The notes under the pieces: model-generated
Told to the model about the DNA's origin: nothing
The model's database searches: none
What the model saw: only the letters and a program-made list of their open reading frames with translations
Part shown: one piece after another, positions 1 to 5,906 of the stretch
Layout: each line of letters starts with the position of its first letter
Position numbering within the stretch: the stretch's first letter is position 1
Assembly (NCBI GenBank): GCA_003505715.1
Contig: DNXU01000208.1
Span: forward strand, 36,099 to 45,606
Direction: 5' to 3'
Source of the DNA: Cyanobacteria bacterium UBA8803
Lineage (GTDB): Bacteria > Cyanobacteriota > Cyanobacteriia > Cyanobacteriales > Coleofasciculaceae
DNA: 9,508 nt
Translations under genes and position numbers: made by a program

Positions 1-54
1 TAGCCGAAGGGGAATGGGGAAAATATTAATAAACTCTCCGTGTACCTGCTTCAT
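1..54 (-). CDS. possible start of next CIS operon gene (partial, runs off left edge)
   Basis: An ATG at 54-52 opens a frame that stays open for 18 codons to the window edge and reads MKQVHGEFINIFPIPLRL. The other two minus-strand frames here contain stops (TAG/TGA or TAA). It would begin 32 bp after the gp25-like gene stops. The frame is also open upstream of this ATG, back into the gp25 gene, so the start is uncertain, and I see no clear Shine-Dalgarno sequence. In eCIS loci of the Afp/PVC type a gpJ-like baseplate gene often lies in this part of the cluster, so that is the contextual guess. Eighteen residues are too few to assign a family, and the stretch could be non-coding trailer. Confidence 0.35.
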   Translation of the reverse strand, partial: MKQVHGEFINIFPIPLRL

Positions 55-86
55 TGCTAATGGCAAGTATTGCAGCGGATATAATA

Positions 87-536
87 TTATCGGCTGCTGC
101 CAGAAGTTGGGAGTCGGAGCTCGCCTTCCGTATAGAAGGGATAAACCAGGTTAAAACGCGAGTTAGTTGCCCGCACTTCATAGTCAATTACTAAGTTAAT
201 CCGGCCTTCATATTGAGCTGAAGTATCTAGTTCCACTGCCAGCAGGTTGATTCTTGGCTCATAAATGAGAATGGTGGTCTTAATGCGATCTTGGAGATAG
301 GTTTTCAGGGTAGTACTCATCGGCTCAAAAACTAGTTCCTGCATGTCAAGTCCGTACTTGGGATTGAGAAATCGCTCGCCGATCGCAGTACCTAACAAAA
401 TCTTTAAACTAGCCTCGATATCTTCTTCATCGGATGTCATCACCACCACGCCAGTTTCCCTTACAAATTCTGGGGGGAAACTCCAACCCGTACCCAAGAA
501 AGACGTGAAGGTTAAATTTGATTCGCTCTCTGCCAT
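87..536 (-). CDS. cis9: gp25-like baseplate wedge protein of the contractile injection system
   Basis: This is a 149-aa protein of the T4 gp25 / GPW_gp25 family, which forms the inner baseplate ring that links the central hub to the first sheath ring and helps start sheath assembly. An N-terminal FLGTGWSFPPEF motif lies at residues 13-24, and the family core GERFLNPKYGLD lies at 53-64, followed by a helix-strand region (IYEPRINLL, 91-99) typical of the fold. The length is normal for the family (about 130-150 aa). The start at 536 is preferred over Met33 because the conserved GWSFPP block lies upstream of Met33. An AGG lies about 8 nt before the ATG. The gene follows the PAAR gene by 17 bp in the same operon. 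The family assignment is firm; the Cis9 name is by analogy with other eCIS. Confidence 0.93.
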   Translation of the reverse strand: MAESESNLTFTSFLGTGWSFPPEFVRETGVVVMTSDEEDIEASLKILLGTAIGERFLNPKYGLDMQELVFEPMSTTLKTYLQDRIKTTILIYEPRINLLAVELDTSAQYEGRINLVIDYEVRATNSRFNLVYPFYTEGELRLPTSGSSR

Positions 537-553
537 AAAATTACCTGCTGATG

Positions 554-832
554 TTAATTAATCGTCACCGTTGGCTCGCCCAGCGCCGCCATGGCACCAC
601 AGGCACAAGTATCGGAGGTGCGCAGTGCTGGCTTGCCGCCAATTGTTACCGTAGTGCTACCGCTGGGAAATACGCTGGTGGTAGGTTGGTGGTTATTGGG
701 TGGCAGCGAACAAACATGGATGTCCCCTGCTACGGCAGCAGGTTTGCCACCGATCGTGACATTAATTATTCCTGGACCGATGATAGTGCCGCCATGATTA
801 GTGGTATCGCCTACTCTTGCTGCTGTGGACAT
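554..832 (-). CDS. cis10: PAAR-domain spike tip protein
   Basis: This is a 92-aa stand-alone PAAR protein, the sharp cone that caps the VgrG-like spike and is driven first into the target on contraction. The sequence shows ARVGDTTNHGG at residues 5-15 and two internal copies of a VTIGGKPA block (25-32 and 62-69). It ends with an RTSDTCACG segment at 71-79. Candidate zinc ligands at the cone tip are His13, His39, Cys41, His48 and Cys76/Cys78; which of these bind metal cannot be told by eye. The length matches ordinary PAAR proteins, so no toxin or adhesin domain is fused to it. It lies 10 bp after the VgrG-like gene and before gp25, the reverse of the Afp8-9-10 order. No clear Shine-Dalgarno sequence is visible (TTAATTAAAAAAAATACT before the ATG), so translation may be coupled to the preceding gene. 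Confidence 0.93.
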   Translation of the reverse strand: MSTAARVGDTTNHGGTIIGPGIINVTIGGKPAAVAGDIHVCSLPPNNHQPTTSVFPSGSTTVTIGGKPALRTSDTCACGAMAALGEPTVTIN

Positions 833-842
833 AGTATTTTTT

Positions 843-2585
843 TTAATTAATTTGAACTAAACTGCCTTTAACTTTGGTAATTGCCGTGCTGGAAATTTCC
901 GCACCAGCTGTACCCTCTAATTTCAGTTCGGTGCCGCCTTTGGCGCTCAAGGAAGTACCAGACTCCAGTTTTACTTCTGTACCAGCTTTGAATTCAATCG
1001 CTTTGCTGCTTTCGATTTTGATCCCATCTGGAGTCATGGTAATTTTGTTGCCATTTTGATCCTCAATCTTGATGGCTTTGTCTGCTTCGCTGAGAGTAAT
1101 ATGATTACCAGCTGGTGTTGCCACCTCGATCAGTTTCTGCTCGTCATTGAAGTACAATTTCAGCTGGGAACGGCTCTGGTAAACTTTTTCATGGTTATCA
1201 TCAGAACCTGCCAGAGGTGCGGGTTTGGCACTGCTATGCAGCATTCCGATAATTACTGCTTGCCGGGGATCGTCATTCAGAAATCCCAGCACCACCTCAT
1301 CCCCTACTTCGGGACGGCAGAAGAAGCCGCGTTCATTACCAGCATCCACTGCTGCTACTCGCGCCCAGGTGCCATCTTCCTCATTATTTACTAAGGGCAT
1401 ACGGACGCGGACGCGGTGTTCGCCATCAGGATCTTCATTACTTACCACCACCCCGATCTGCAATCCGTTCACCGCTGGTAAAAGGGCTGCTGCTGGCGGT
1501 GCGGAAACATTATTTTCTTGGGCTAGCCATTTTTCAGTATTACCAAACTGAATATGGGTTTTCCATCCCTGGACAAGGTCAAAATCTTGGCGTACTCCTG
1601 TCACGAATACGTTACCATTATAGCGATCGCCCACACCACTCAGGGTCACCACATCCCCTGGATTCACCGTAGCGATACCTTCACATTTTACCCGACCATT
1701 CACTTTGCTAATTTGAGATTTCAACCACTGAGCATCAGCCCATGCCTGGGCTTCTTCTTCAGTAACTGCGATATGCTGTAGTTGATAGTGATCGAGCGCC
1801 ACCACAGATGCTAGGTCATCACTGCTTAAGTTGCCGGGACTATTAACTCCGGGGTCAGCAGCTTCTTTCTCCAGGACGCTTTGCTGGGCAGCGTCCCAGG
1901 TTAAACTGGTCACGGCGCTATATTGCGATCGCGCATCAATTTCAGCATCCATTTCGATGATGGTAGAACCGAACCCAAGGGTGCAGACTGGCGTGCCAGT
2001 AACAGCAGGTGCTTTCACCGTCACCTGATCGTCATTAGTAAATACCAGCTTGCCATTCGCTTCAGCCCGTGTCAGCAGGAAATCCCAATCCGTGGCATCG
2101 TATTGCACCTGTTGCTGATGAGTTACGGATGTGTCCTCCACCTGTGCAGCAACCCCAGCCTTTGCCAGCAACGCACTAATAATATCGCTGTCCGTTTGTG
2201 CAAAAAAGTAAGCACTCTTGCGCCCTACTGTTAATTTCACCGCTTGATGGCGACATTCCACCACTAACTGAGGGGCGCTGTGATCTCGGATCTTCAAGTT
2301 TTGCCGAATCACGATCCCTGTGAATAAGGAGATCGGATCGTTGCCTGCACCAGCGAGGATTTCAATCTCTTTGCCCGGGATAAAAGTATCCTGATTGCTG
2401 AGAGGAAAATCGCTGGTATCAGCAGCACCATCTAAATAGACTAAACGTGCCGCTGAAATCTTATTTACCGCCTTGATCACATATACTGCCAGCAACTGAT
2501 GTTGGCGGGCTATCGCTTCTCCATCCACCTTGACAGTGAATTCGCGATGTTCGGCAGGAATTGGTAAAGTTCTAGTTTCCGGCAT
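843..2585 (-). CDS. cis8: VgrG-like central spike / hub protein
   Basis: This 580-aa protein is the trimeric central spike, a fusion of phage gp27-like hub and gp5-like spike parts as in VgrG, Afp8 and Pvc8. Residues about 15-350 form the phage_GPD/gp27-like hub. Residues about 375-450 form the gp5 OB-fold (LQIGVVVSNEDPDGEHRVRV, then GDEVVLGFLNDDPRQAVIIG). From about 475 a run of short beta-rich repeats (GNHITLSE, NGNKITMTPDGIKIES, AGTEVKLESG, GGTELKLEGT) fits the triple-stranded beta-helix needle. It lacks a lysozyme domain and any C-terminal effector extension, as expected for an eCIS spike rather than phage gp5. A GGAG 8 nt before the ATG supports the start. The gene begins 2 bp after the LysM gene. 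The partner for its tip is the PAAR protein encoded next. Confidence 0.95.
   Translation of the reverse strand: MPETRTLPIPAEHREFTVKVDGEAIARQHQLLAVYVIKAVNKISAARLVYLDGAADTSDFPLSNQDTFIPGKEIEILAGAGNDPISLFTGIVIRQNLKIRDHSAPQLVVECRHQAVKLTVGRKSAYFFAQTDSDIISALLAKAGVAAQVEDTSVTHQQQVQYDATDWDFLLTRAEANGKLVFTNDDQVTVKAPAVTGTPVCTLGFGSTIIEMDAEIDARSQYSAVTSLTWDAAQQSVLEKEAADPGVNSPGNLSSDDLASVVALDHYQLQHIAVTEEEAQAWADAQWLKSQISKVNGRVKCEGIATVNPGDVVTLSGVGDRYNGNVFVTGVRQDFDLVQGWKTHIQFGNTEKWLAQENNVSAPPAAALLPAVNGLQIGVVVSNEDPDGEHRVRVRMPLVNNEEDGTWARVAAVDAGNERGFFCRPEVGDEVVLGFLNDDPRQAVIIGMLHSSAKPAPLAGSDDNHEKVYQSRSQLKLYFNDEQKLIEVATPAGNHITLSEADKAIKIEDQNGNKITMTPDGIKIESSKAIEFKAGTEVKLESGTSLSAKGGTELKLEGTAGAEISSTAITKVKGSLVQIN
1623..1630. 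repeat. HIP1 octamer GCGATCGC (one of six in the window)
   Basis: The palindrome GCGATCGC occurs at 1623-1630, 1925-1932, 5346-5353, 6265-6272, 7876-7883 and 8748-8755, about one per 1.6 kb. Such over-representation is a known signature of many cyanobacterial genomes and supports the host assignment. The copies lie in both the CIS genes and the kinase-like gene, so nothing here suggests that part of the locus is newly acquired. Confidence 0.9.
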
Positions 2586-2587
2586 CG

Positions 2588-3259
2588 CTATTTCTCCAAG
2601 GGTGGAAATAGAATTTTGCTGCCCGGTGTGAGTTGGCGAAAGTTGTCGAGTTGGTTGGCACGAGCCACTTCCAGATAGTAACCAGGATCGCCGTAAATTT
2701 CATAGCACAGGTTAGGCAGATTATCGCCTGCTTTCACCAGACGCCTATGGGTTAAATCAGAGGATTCATCCTGTGCTAAGGCTTGACGTGTCTTGTCATC
2801 GGAATTATCGGTAAAATTGGCAGTAATAACTGCCCTCAATGGCACGCCATTAGGTTTGAATAGTTTGTAGGCAATCGAAGCACTTTTCAGGACGCAACGT
2901 TTTACCTGTAACTTGCCCCATACTATTTTGAGATAGCTTGTCCGATGAATCTTGCCATTGTAGCCTGTGACTGTCTGAAACTCCTCTACTTTCTGCTGCA
3001 CATCAATTAGTTTGCCATTGGCACCCGTGCCATCAATAAAGAAAGTCAGGGACATATCCCCAGGCTTTGCCTTCTTGAAAGTCATCCGACTGTTGGTAGT
3101 ACCTGCGCCCTGAGCGCTATCGTATTCTATGTCATAGGACAGGGTAATCTCGTTCGGGTTTACATACGCCTCGAACTTACCTACAGGCGTTTTATCAGAA
3201 TAATCAGGTTGCTGAAAAGCTAAGATCTGTATTTTCTCTAGCGTACCCCTGTCACTCAT
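2588..3259 (-). CDS. cis7: LysM-domain baseplate protein (Afp7/Pvc7-like)
   Basis: This 223-aa protein has an N-terminal CIS-type baseplate/tube-adaptor domain (KFEAYVNPNEITLSYDIEYD at 28-47, then SRMTFKKAKPGDMSLTFFIDGT at 57-78) and a C-terminal LysM domain at about 174-219. The LysM part is recognised from VKAGDNLPNLCYEIYGDP followed by ARANQLDNFRQLTPGSKILFPP. In eCIS and in phage baseplates (for example T4 gp53), such LysM proteins sit in the inner baseplate around the hub and join it to wedge and tube; cell-wall binding need not be the role. The length is usual for Afp7/Pvc7 homologues. It starts 3 bp after the DUF5908-like gene and stops (TAG) 2 bp before the spike gene, which implies translational coupling. 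The family call is firm; the exact contacts are inferred from homologues. Confidence 0.92.
   Translation of the reverse strand: MSDRGTLEKIQILAFQQPDYSDKTPVGKFEAYVNPNEITLSYDIEYDSAQGAGTTNSRMTFKKAKPGDMSLTFFIDGTGANGKLIDVQQKVEEFQTVTGYNGKIHRTSYLKIVWGKLQVKRCVLKSASIAYKLFKPNGVPLRAVITANFTDNSDDKTRQALAQDESSDLTHRRLVKAGDNLPNLCYEIYGDPGYYLEVARANQLDNFRQLTPGSKILFPPLEK
2594..2597 (-). promoter_or_regulatory. Shine-Dalgarno GGAG of the spike gene
   Basis: The minus strand reads CTTGGAGAAATAGCGATG. GGAG sits 8 nt before the ATG at 2585, inside the last codons of the LysM gene. It is one of the clearest ribosome-binding sites in this locus and fixes the start of the VgrG-like gene. Confidence 0.7.
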
Positions 3260-3262
3260 AAT

Positions 3263-3424
3263 TTAGCGTTCTTCCTTTTGCTTAAGAATCTCCAGCACCC
3301 GTTCCACACACTCGTTGATGATGGCTTGCTTATCATCAGTGGCTGAAGGCACAGAAGTAGCACCGCCGGAGGTTTGGTTGGTGACTTCTACAGAGATAAC
3401 AACTTCATCTACAACTAGGGGCAT
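3263..3424 (-). CDS. small DUF5908-like CIS protein (53 aa)
   Basis: An ATG at 3424 opens a 53-codon frame ending in TAA at 3263. It fills the space between the second tube gene (3 bp gap) and the LysM gene (3 bp gap). The protein starts MPLVVDEVVISVEVTN, has a short Gly/Ser-rich middle (TSGGATSVPSATDD) and ends in a predicted charged helix (IINECVERVLEILKQKEER). A beta-strand start with a short helical tail, and this position between tube and LysM genes, match the DUF5908 family of small eCIS proteins (Afp6-like slot). The exact packing against its neighbours supports that it is a real gene. Its role is not established; an assembly or baseplate-linking function is a guess from position. The DUF5908 call rests on size, position and sequence pattern only. 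Confidence 0.8.
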   Translation of the reverse strand: MPLVVDEVVISVEVTNQTSGGATSVPSATDDKQAIINECVERVLEILKQKEER

Positions 3425-3427
3425 GGT

Positions 3428-3874
3428 TTAAGATTTAACTAATGTGAAATATTGGTAAAAGAACTGTAGGCTTTCAATCACTACTGCATTATTTGAGGCA
3501 TTCAGGTCACTCACCGCCCATTTTGTAGGGTAAGCGTTGACCACATTCCAAGTCAGCAAGGGTTGGTGTTCTTCATTCAGGAGTTTGATGAAGATGTTCT
3601 TCGGCTGAATCTTGTAATCTTCAATGCATTCTTGCATCCATTTCATCACCTCTGAATTCAGAAGTAGCCCCCGTTTCAATACCAGTTCTGGGTATTTAGC
3701 CCGGGTGGGATATTTCTGGATGAATCTGTTTTCCCCACCTTCGGCGATCTCTTCCGTGCCCATCTCCACTGAAAGACCGCTAACTTCCGTGAACCGCACG
3801 TCATTATCGTTGGCGGGCAAACCCTGCACCTCAATTTTAAAGTGGAAGCCAACTGGGGGATAATAGTTTGCCAT
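3428..3874 (-). CDS. cis1b: CIS inner tube protein, second paralogue
   Basis: This 148-aa member of the T4 gp19-like phage tail tube family forms hexameric rings in the inner tube or the tube-baseplate joint. Family marks are GFHFKIEVQG (9-18), VRFTEVSGLSVE (26-37), the ELVLKRGLL block (63-71) and LLNEEHQP (98-105), ending in an IESLQFFYQYF strand (133-143). It shares this ground plan with the upstream tube gene but is clearly diverged, so the pair is an old duplication with distinct jobs. In eCIS one paralogue usually builds the long tube while the other(s) form the tube initiator at the baseplate; being next to DUF5908 and LysM genes, this one is the better initiator candidate. Its ATG overlaps the stop of the upstream tube gene by 1 base (TAATG), which implies coupled translation. 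Confidence 0.93.
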   Translation of the reverse strand: MANYYPPVGFHFKIEVQGLPANDNDVRFTEVSGLSVEMGTEEIAEGGENRFIQKYPTRAKYPELVLKRGLLLNSEVMKWMQECIEDYKIQPKNIFIKLLNEEHQPLLTWNVVNAYPTKWAVSDLNASNNAVVIESLQFFYQYFTLVKS

Positions 3875-4311
3875 TATTCATTCTGTAGTTCCAGACCTTC
3901 ATGAGCAATTTCTATAGATTCAATTGCTACCTCGTTACCAGTAGCTTTCAACTGCGGCCCTTCTACTTTGACGGGGAAAGCATTTTGGACTTTCCAAACC
4001 ATCACTGGTTGGTGTTCTTCGTTGAGTAAGTTGATAATGAGATCCCGCCTTTGCACCGTGTTTAGTTTCACAGTACTCAGCCATTTAAAGAAGTCGTTAT
4101 CGCTTTTAACGATACCGCGCTTGAGGGTAATGTTATTGAACTTACGCAGTCCCGGCATTTTAATCGAAGAGTATTCCGGAAAAGAGCCATCCCGGTATTC
4201 GATCGCTTGGTTTTCCTGAGTTAAGCCGGATACTTCCGAGAATCCGACACGCTGGCCGCCCCACTCAACGGTGAAGTGAAATACGGGCAGAGGATATAGT
4301 TTATCAGCCAT
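3874..4311 (-). CDS. cis1a: CIS inner tube protein, first paralogue (likely main tube subunit)
   Basis: This 145-aa T4 gp19-like tail tube protein shows FHFTVEWGGQRVGFSEVSGL at 11-30, an FNNITLKRGIV block at 58-68, LLNEEHQP at 95-102 and a closing VAIESIEIAHEGLEL strand at 128-142. Hexamers of this fold stack into the tube that the sheath drives outward and that carries cargo. Its place directly after the sheath gene, with its own long leader, makes it the better candidate for the abundant tube subunit. The start at 4311 follows an AGGAA at 4325-4321 by 9 nt. The leader also holds twelve 7-bp repeats ending 15 nt before the ATG. The assignment to the tube family is firm; the main-tube role is inferred from gene order. 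Confidence 0.94.
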   Translation of the reverse strand: MADKLYPLPVFHFTVEWGGQRVGFSEVSGLTQENQAIEYRDGSFPEYSSIKMPGLRKFNNITLKRGIVKSDNDFFKWLSTVKLNTVQRRDLIINLLNEEHQPVMVWKVQNAFPVKVEGPQLKATGNEVAIESIEIAHEGLELQNE

Positions 4312-4320
4312 GTTTTTTTG

Positions 4321-4325
4321 TTCCT
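4321..4325 (-). promoter_or_regulatory. ribosome-binding site of the first tube gene
   Basis: The minus strand reads CAGGAACAAAAAAACATG: AGGAA is 9 nt before the tube ATG, within the 15-nt spacer left between the heptamer repeat and the start codon. It supports the start at 4311. Confidence 0.6.
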
Positions 4326-4326
4326 G

Positions 4327-4410
4327 TGGTTGTTGGTTGTTGGTTGTTGGTTGTTGGTTGTTGGTTGTTGGTTATTGGTTGTTGGTTATTGGTTGTTGGT
4401 TGTTGGTTGT
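4327..4410. repeat. heptamer tandem repeat, 12 copies of TGGTTGT (STRR type)
   Basis: Twelve uninterrupted 7-bp units occupy exactly 84 bp. Units 7 (4369) and 9 (4383) read TGGTTAT; the other ten read TGGTTGT. A partial TGG follows. Read in the transcript direction the unit is ACAACCA, so the mRNA leader would be an A/C-rich tract nearly free of G and U and unable to fold on itself. Heptanucleotide short tandem repeats (STRRs) are known between genes of filamentous cyanobacteria. Here the array ends 15 nt before the first tube gene, so copy number could influence leader length or translation; that is inference. Confidence 0.97.
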
Positions 4411-4496
4411 TGGCCAGAATTTTTTCAACTATCAGCTACTAGCGTGTTAGTGAAGATAGATTTTAGTGCCGATAACCAGGGGAGCTAAGGTTTACA
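4411..4496 (-). other. remainder of the sheath-tube intergenic gap, no gene seen
   Basis: These 86 bp separate the sheath stop from the heptamer array. I see no open frame of note, no strong terminator hairpin with a T-run and no convincing -35/-10 pair. A TTGAAA lies at about 4427-4432 on the minus strand, but a matching -10 would fall inside the repeats and is not evident. Read-through from the sheath gene therefore looks possible. Confidence 0.5.
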
Positions 4497-5894
4497 TCAA
4501 GAAGTTTGTAATTTGTGGGAAAACTTGAGGATAATGAATTCAGCTGGACGTACTACGGCCATGCCAATTTCCACATTCATTTTTCCTTCTAGAATATCCT
4601 GGGCGGTCATGGTAGTGCCTAGTCCGCATTTGACAAAAAAGGCATCTTTGGGAGTTGCTCCGGCTAATGCGCCTTCCCGCCATTTTTGGATGAGATAGTT
4701 TTCAATCATGCCGCGTACTTTCACCCAGGTGTTGGCATCGTTAGGCTCAAATACCGCCCAGTAAGTAGATTTTTTCACCGATTCTTCCACCATATTAAAG
4801 AATCGGCGCACGGGAATATAGCGCCATTCGTTGTCGTTTCCCGCTAGGGTGCGTGCGCCCCAAACCAGCGTGCCCTTGCCCATGAATGCCCGGATAGCGT
4901 TAATAGATTTACCACTAGTGGCATCTACGTTGAGGTCATCCTGTTTAGTATCGTCGAGTTTGAGCGTCGGTTCAATGACATTAGCCAAACTTACATTAGC
5001 TGGGGCTTTCCAAACCCCACGGTTGCTGTCAGTAGCCGCATAAACTCCCACCACTGCACCACTTGGCGGCAGCTTAACAAAGTGTTCTTTCAGCGCACTC
5101 TTGACGAAGTTGTAAAGTGCGGTGCGAGATGTTTTGAAGGTGTTGAGTTCCACCGCTGAGTTTGCACCATAGGTGACATTCACATTAGTTTCGCCCTCAT
5201 TCACGTAAAAGTTCATCGTGGTTTTGAGGAATGGATAATAGACTGCGCCATACTTCAGATAGTTATTGCCAAAATAGCCGCGATTAGTATTAAGTTGAGT
5301 TGCATCCAAACTGGTTTCCCCATCGTAGATGTCAAAGACGGCGAAGCGATCGCCCAATTTATTGCATTGCAGGAGTACTGCCTGCACTAAGCTTTGATAA
5401 TCAGTTGCAGAAAGCTTGACTGCTTCAGGAATAACAATCAGCGTCGGCTCATCCTCCAGTGCCAAGGCATTTAAACCATCCTGTAAGCCATAGGTAGTGG
5501 CATCCCCGGTGAGATCGATAACAGGGGTAGCCTGGTAAGTGCCAACCGAAATGATATAGCACTGACCGCCCCCATTATCAAAAAACATTTTCATGCTGTA
5601 ATAAAGCAGATACTTGACCGTAGGTTCGGTAAAAGAACTGGCGATGAATCCACCCGCTGGATTATCGACTACCGTAATAGCAATGGGATCGTCTTGAGGA
5701 TATCCGTAATACTGTTCGTACTCTTTAAGGGAATAAATTTTGGTAGGTTTCAGGATCAGGTCATTGTCAGCATTTTTTTTGGCAATCTCCGTATACCCGA
5801 TGAAAGCAGGAATAGCTGTTTCCACCTCCGCCACTGAAGGTGGGAAAACCGAAATCTCTTCCACGAAGACGCCTGGAGTTTTGTAAGTGGGCAT
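4497..5894 (-). CDS. cis2: contractile tail sheath protein
   Basis: This 465-aa phage-type sheath subunit assembles as a helix around the tube and shortens on firing. It begins with the hallmark YKTPGVFVEEISVFPPS at 4-20 followed by ETAIPAFIGYTE at 25-36, the N-terminal arm that links neighbouring subunits. The middle (about 60-330) is the variable outer region and contains an AVVGVYAATDSNRGVWKAPA segment at 280-299. The C-terminal inner domain shows WRYIPVRRFFNMVEESV at 357-373, FEPNDANTW at 382-390 and a closing RPAEFIILKFSH strand at 449-460. The length is like Afp3 and other full-size eCIS sheaths. It is the only sheath gene in the window, whereas Afp/PVC loci have several. It lies 12 bp after the 329-aa gene, so the two are probably co-transcribed. 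No clear Shine-Dalgarno sequence is seen. Confidence 0.96.
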   Translation of the reverse strand: MPTYKTPGVFVEEISVFPPSVAEVETAIPAFIGYTEIAKKNADNDLILKPTKIYSLKEYEQYYGYPQDDPIAITVVDNPAGGFIASSFTEPTVKYLLYYSMKMFFDNGGGQCYIISVGTYQATPVIDLTGDATTYGLQDGLNALALEDEPTLIVIPEAVKLSATDYQSLVQAVLLQCNKLGDRFAVFDIYDGETSLDATQLNTNRGYFGNNYLKYGAVYYPFLKTTMNFYVNEGETNVNVTYGANSAVELNTFKTSRTALYNFVKSALKEHFVKLPPSGAVVGVYAATDSNRGVWKAPANVSLANVIEPTLKLDDTKQDDLNVDATSGKSINAIRAFMGKGTLVWGARTLAGNDNEWRYIPVRRFFNMVEESVKKSTYWAVFEPNDANTWVKVRGMIENYLIQKWREGALAGATPKDAFFVKCGLGTTMTAQDILEGKMNVEIGMAVVRPAEFIILKFSHKLQTS

Positions 5895-5906
5895 AATTTT
5901 GGGTGT

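Noticed and set aside
554..561. TTAATTAA 8-bp palindrome occurring three times (554-561, 843-850, 6899-6906)
   Set aside because: Two copies arise from the codons for Ile-Asn-stop at the ends of the PAAR and spike genes and the third from an AT-rich leader. No consistent position relative to promoters, so probably coincidence.
343..1551. Open frames of 60-110 codons on the plus strand opposite the gp25, PAAR and spike genes
   Set aside because: They lie wholly within well-supported minus-strand genes, have no recognisable motifs and low-complexity composition, and are shadows of the real genes.
843..2585. T6SS VgrG rather than an eCIS spike
   Set aside because: The domain order alone would fit both, but the neighbouring LysM, DUF5908, two gp19-like tubes and DUF4255 cap are eCIS parts, and no TssJLM-type gene is seen.
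4327..4410. CRISPR array
   Set aside because: The repeats are 7 bp, contiguous and without spacers, and no cas gene is nearby.
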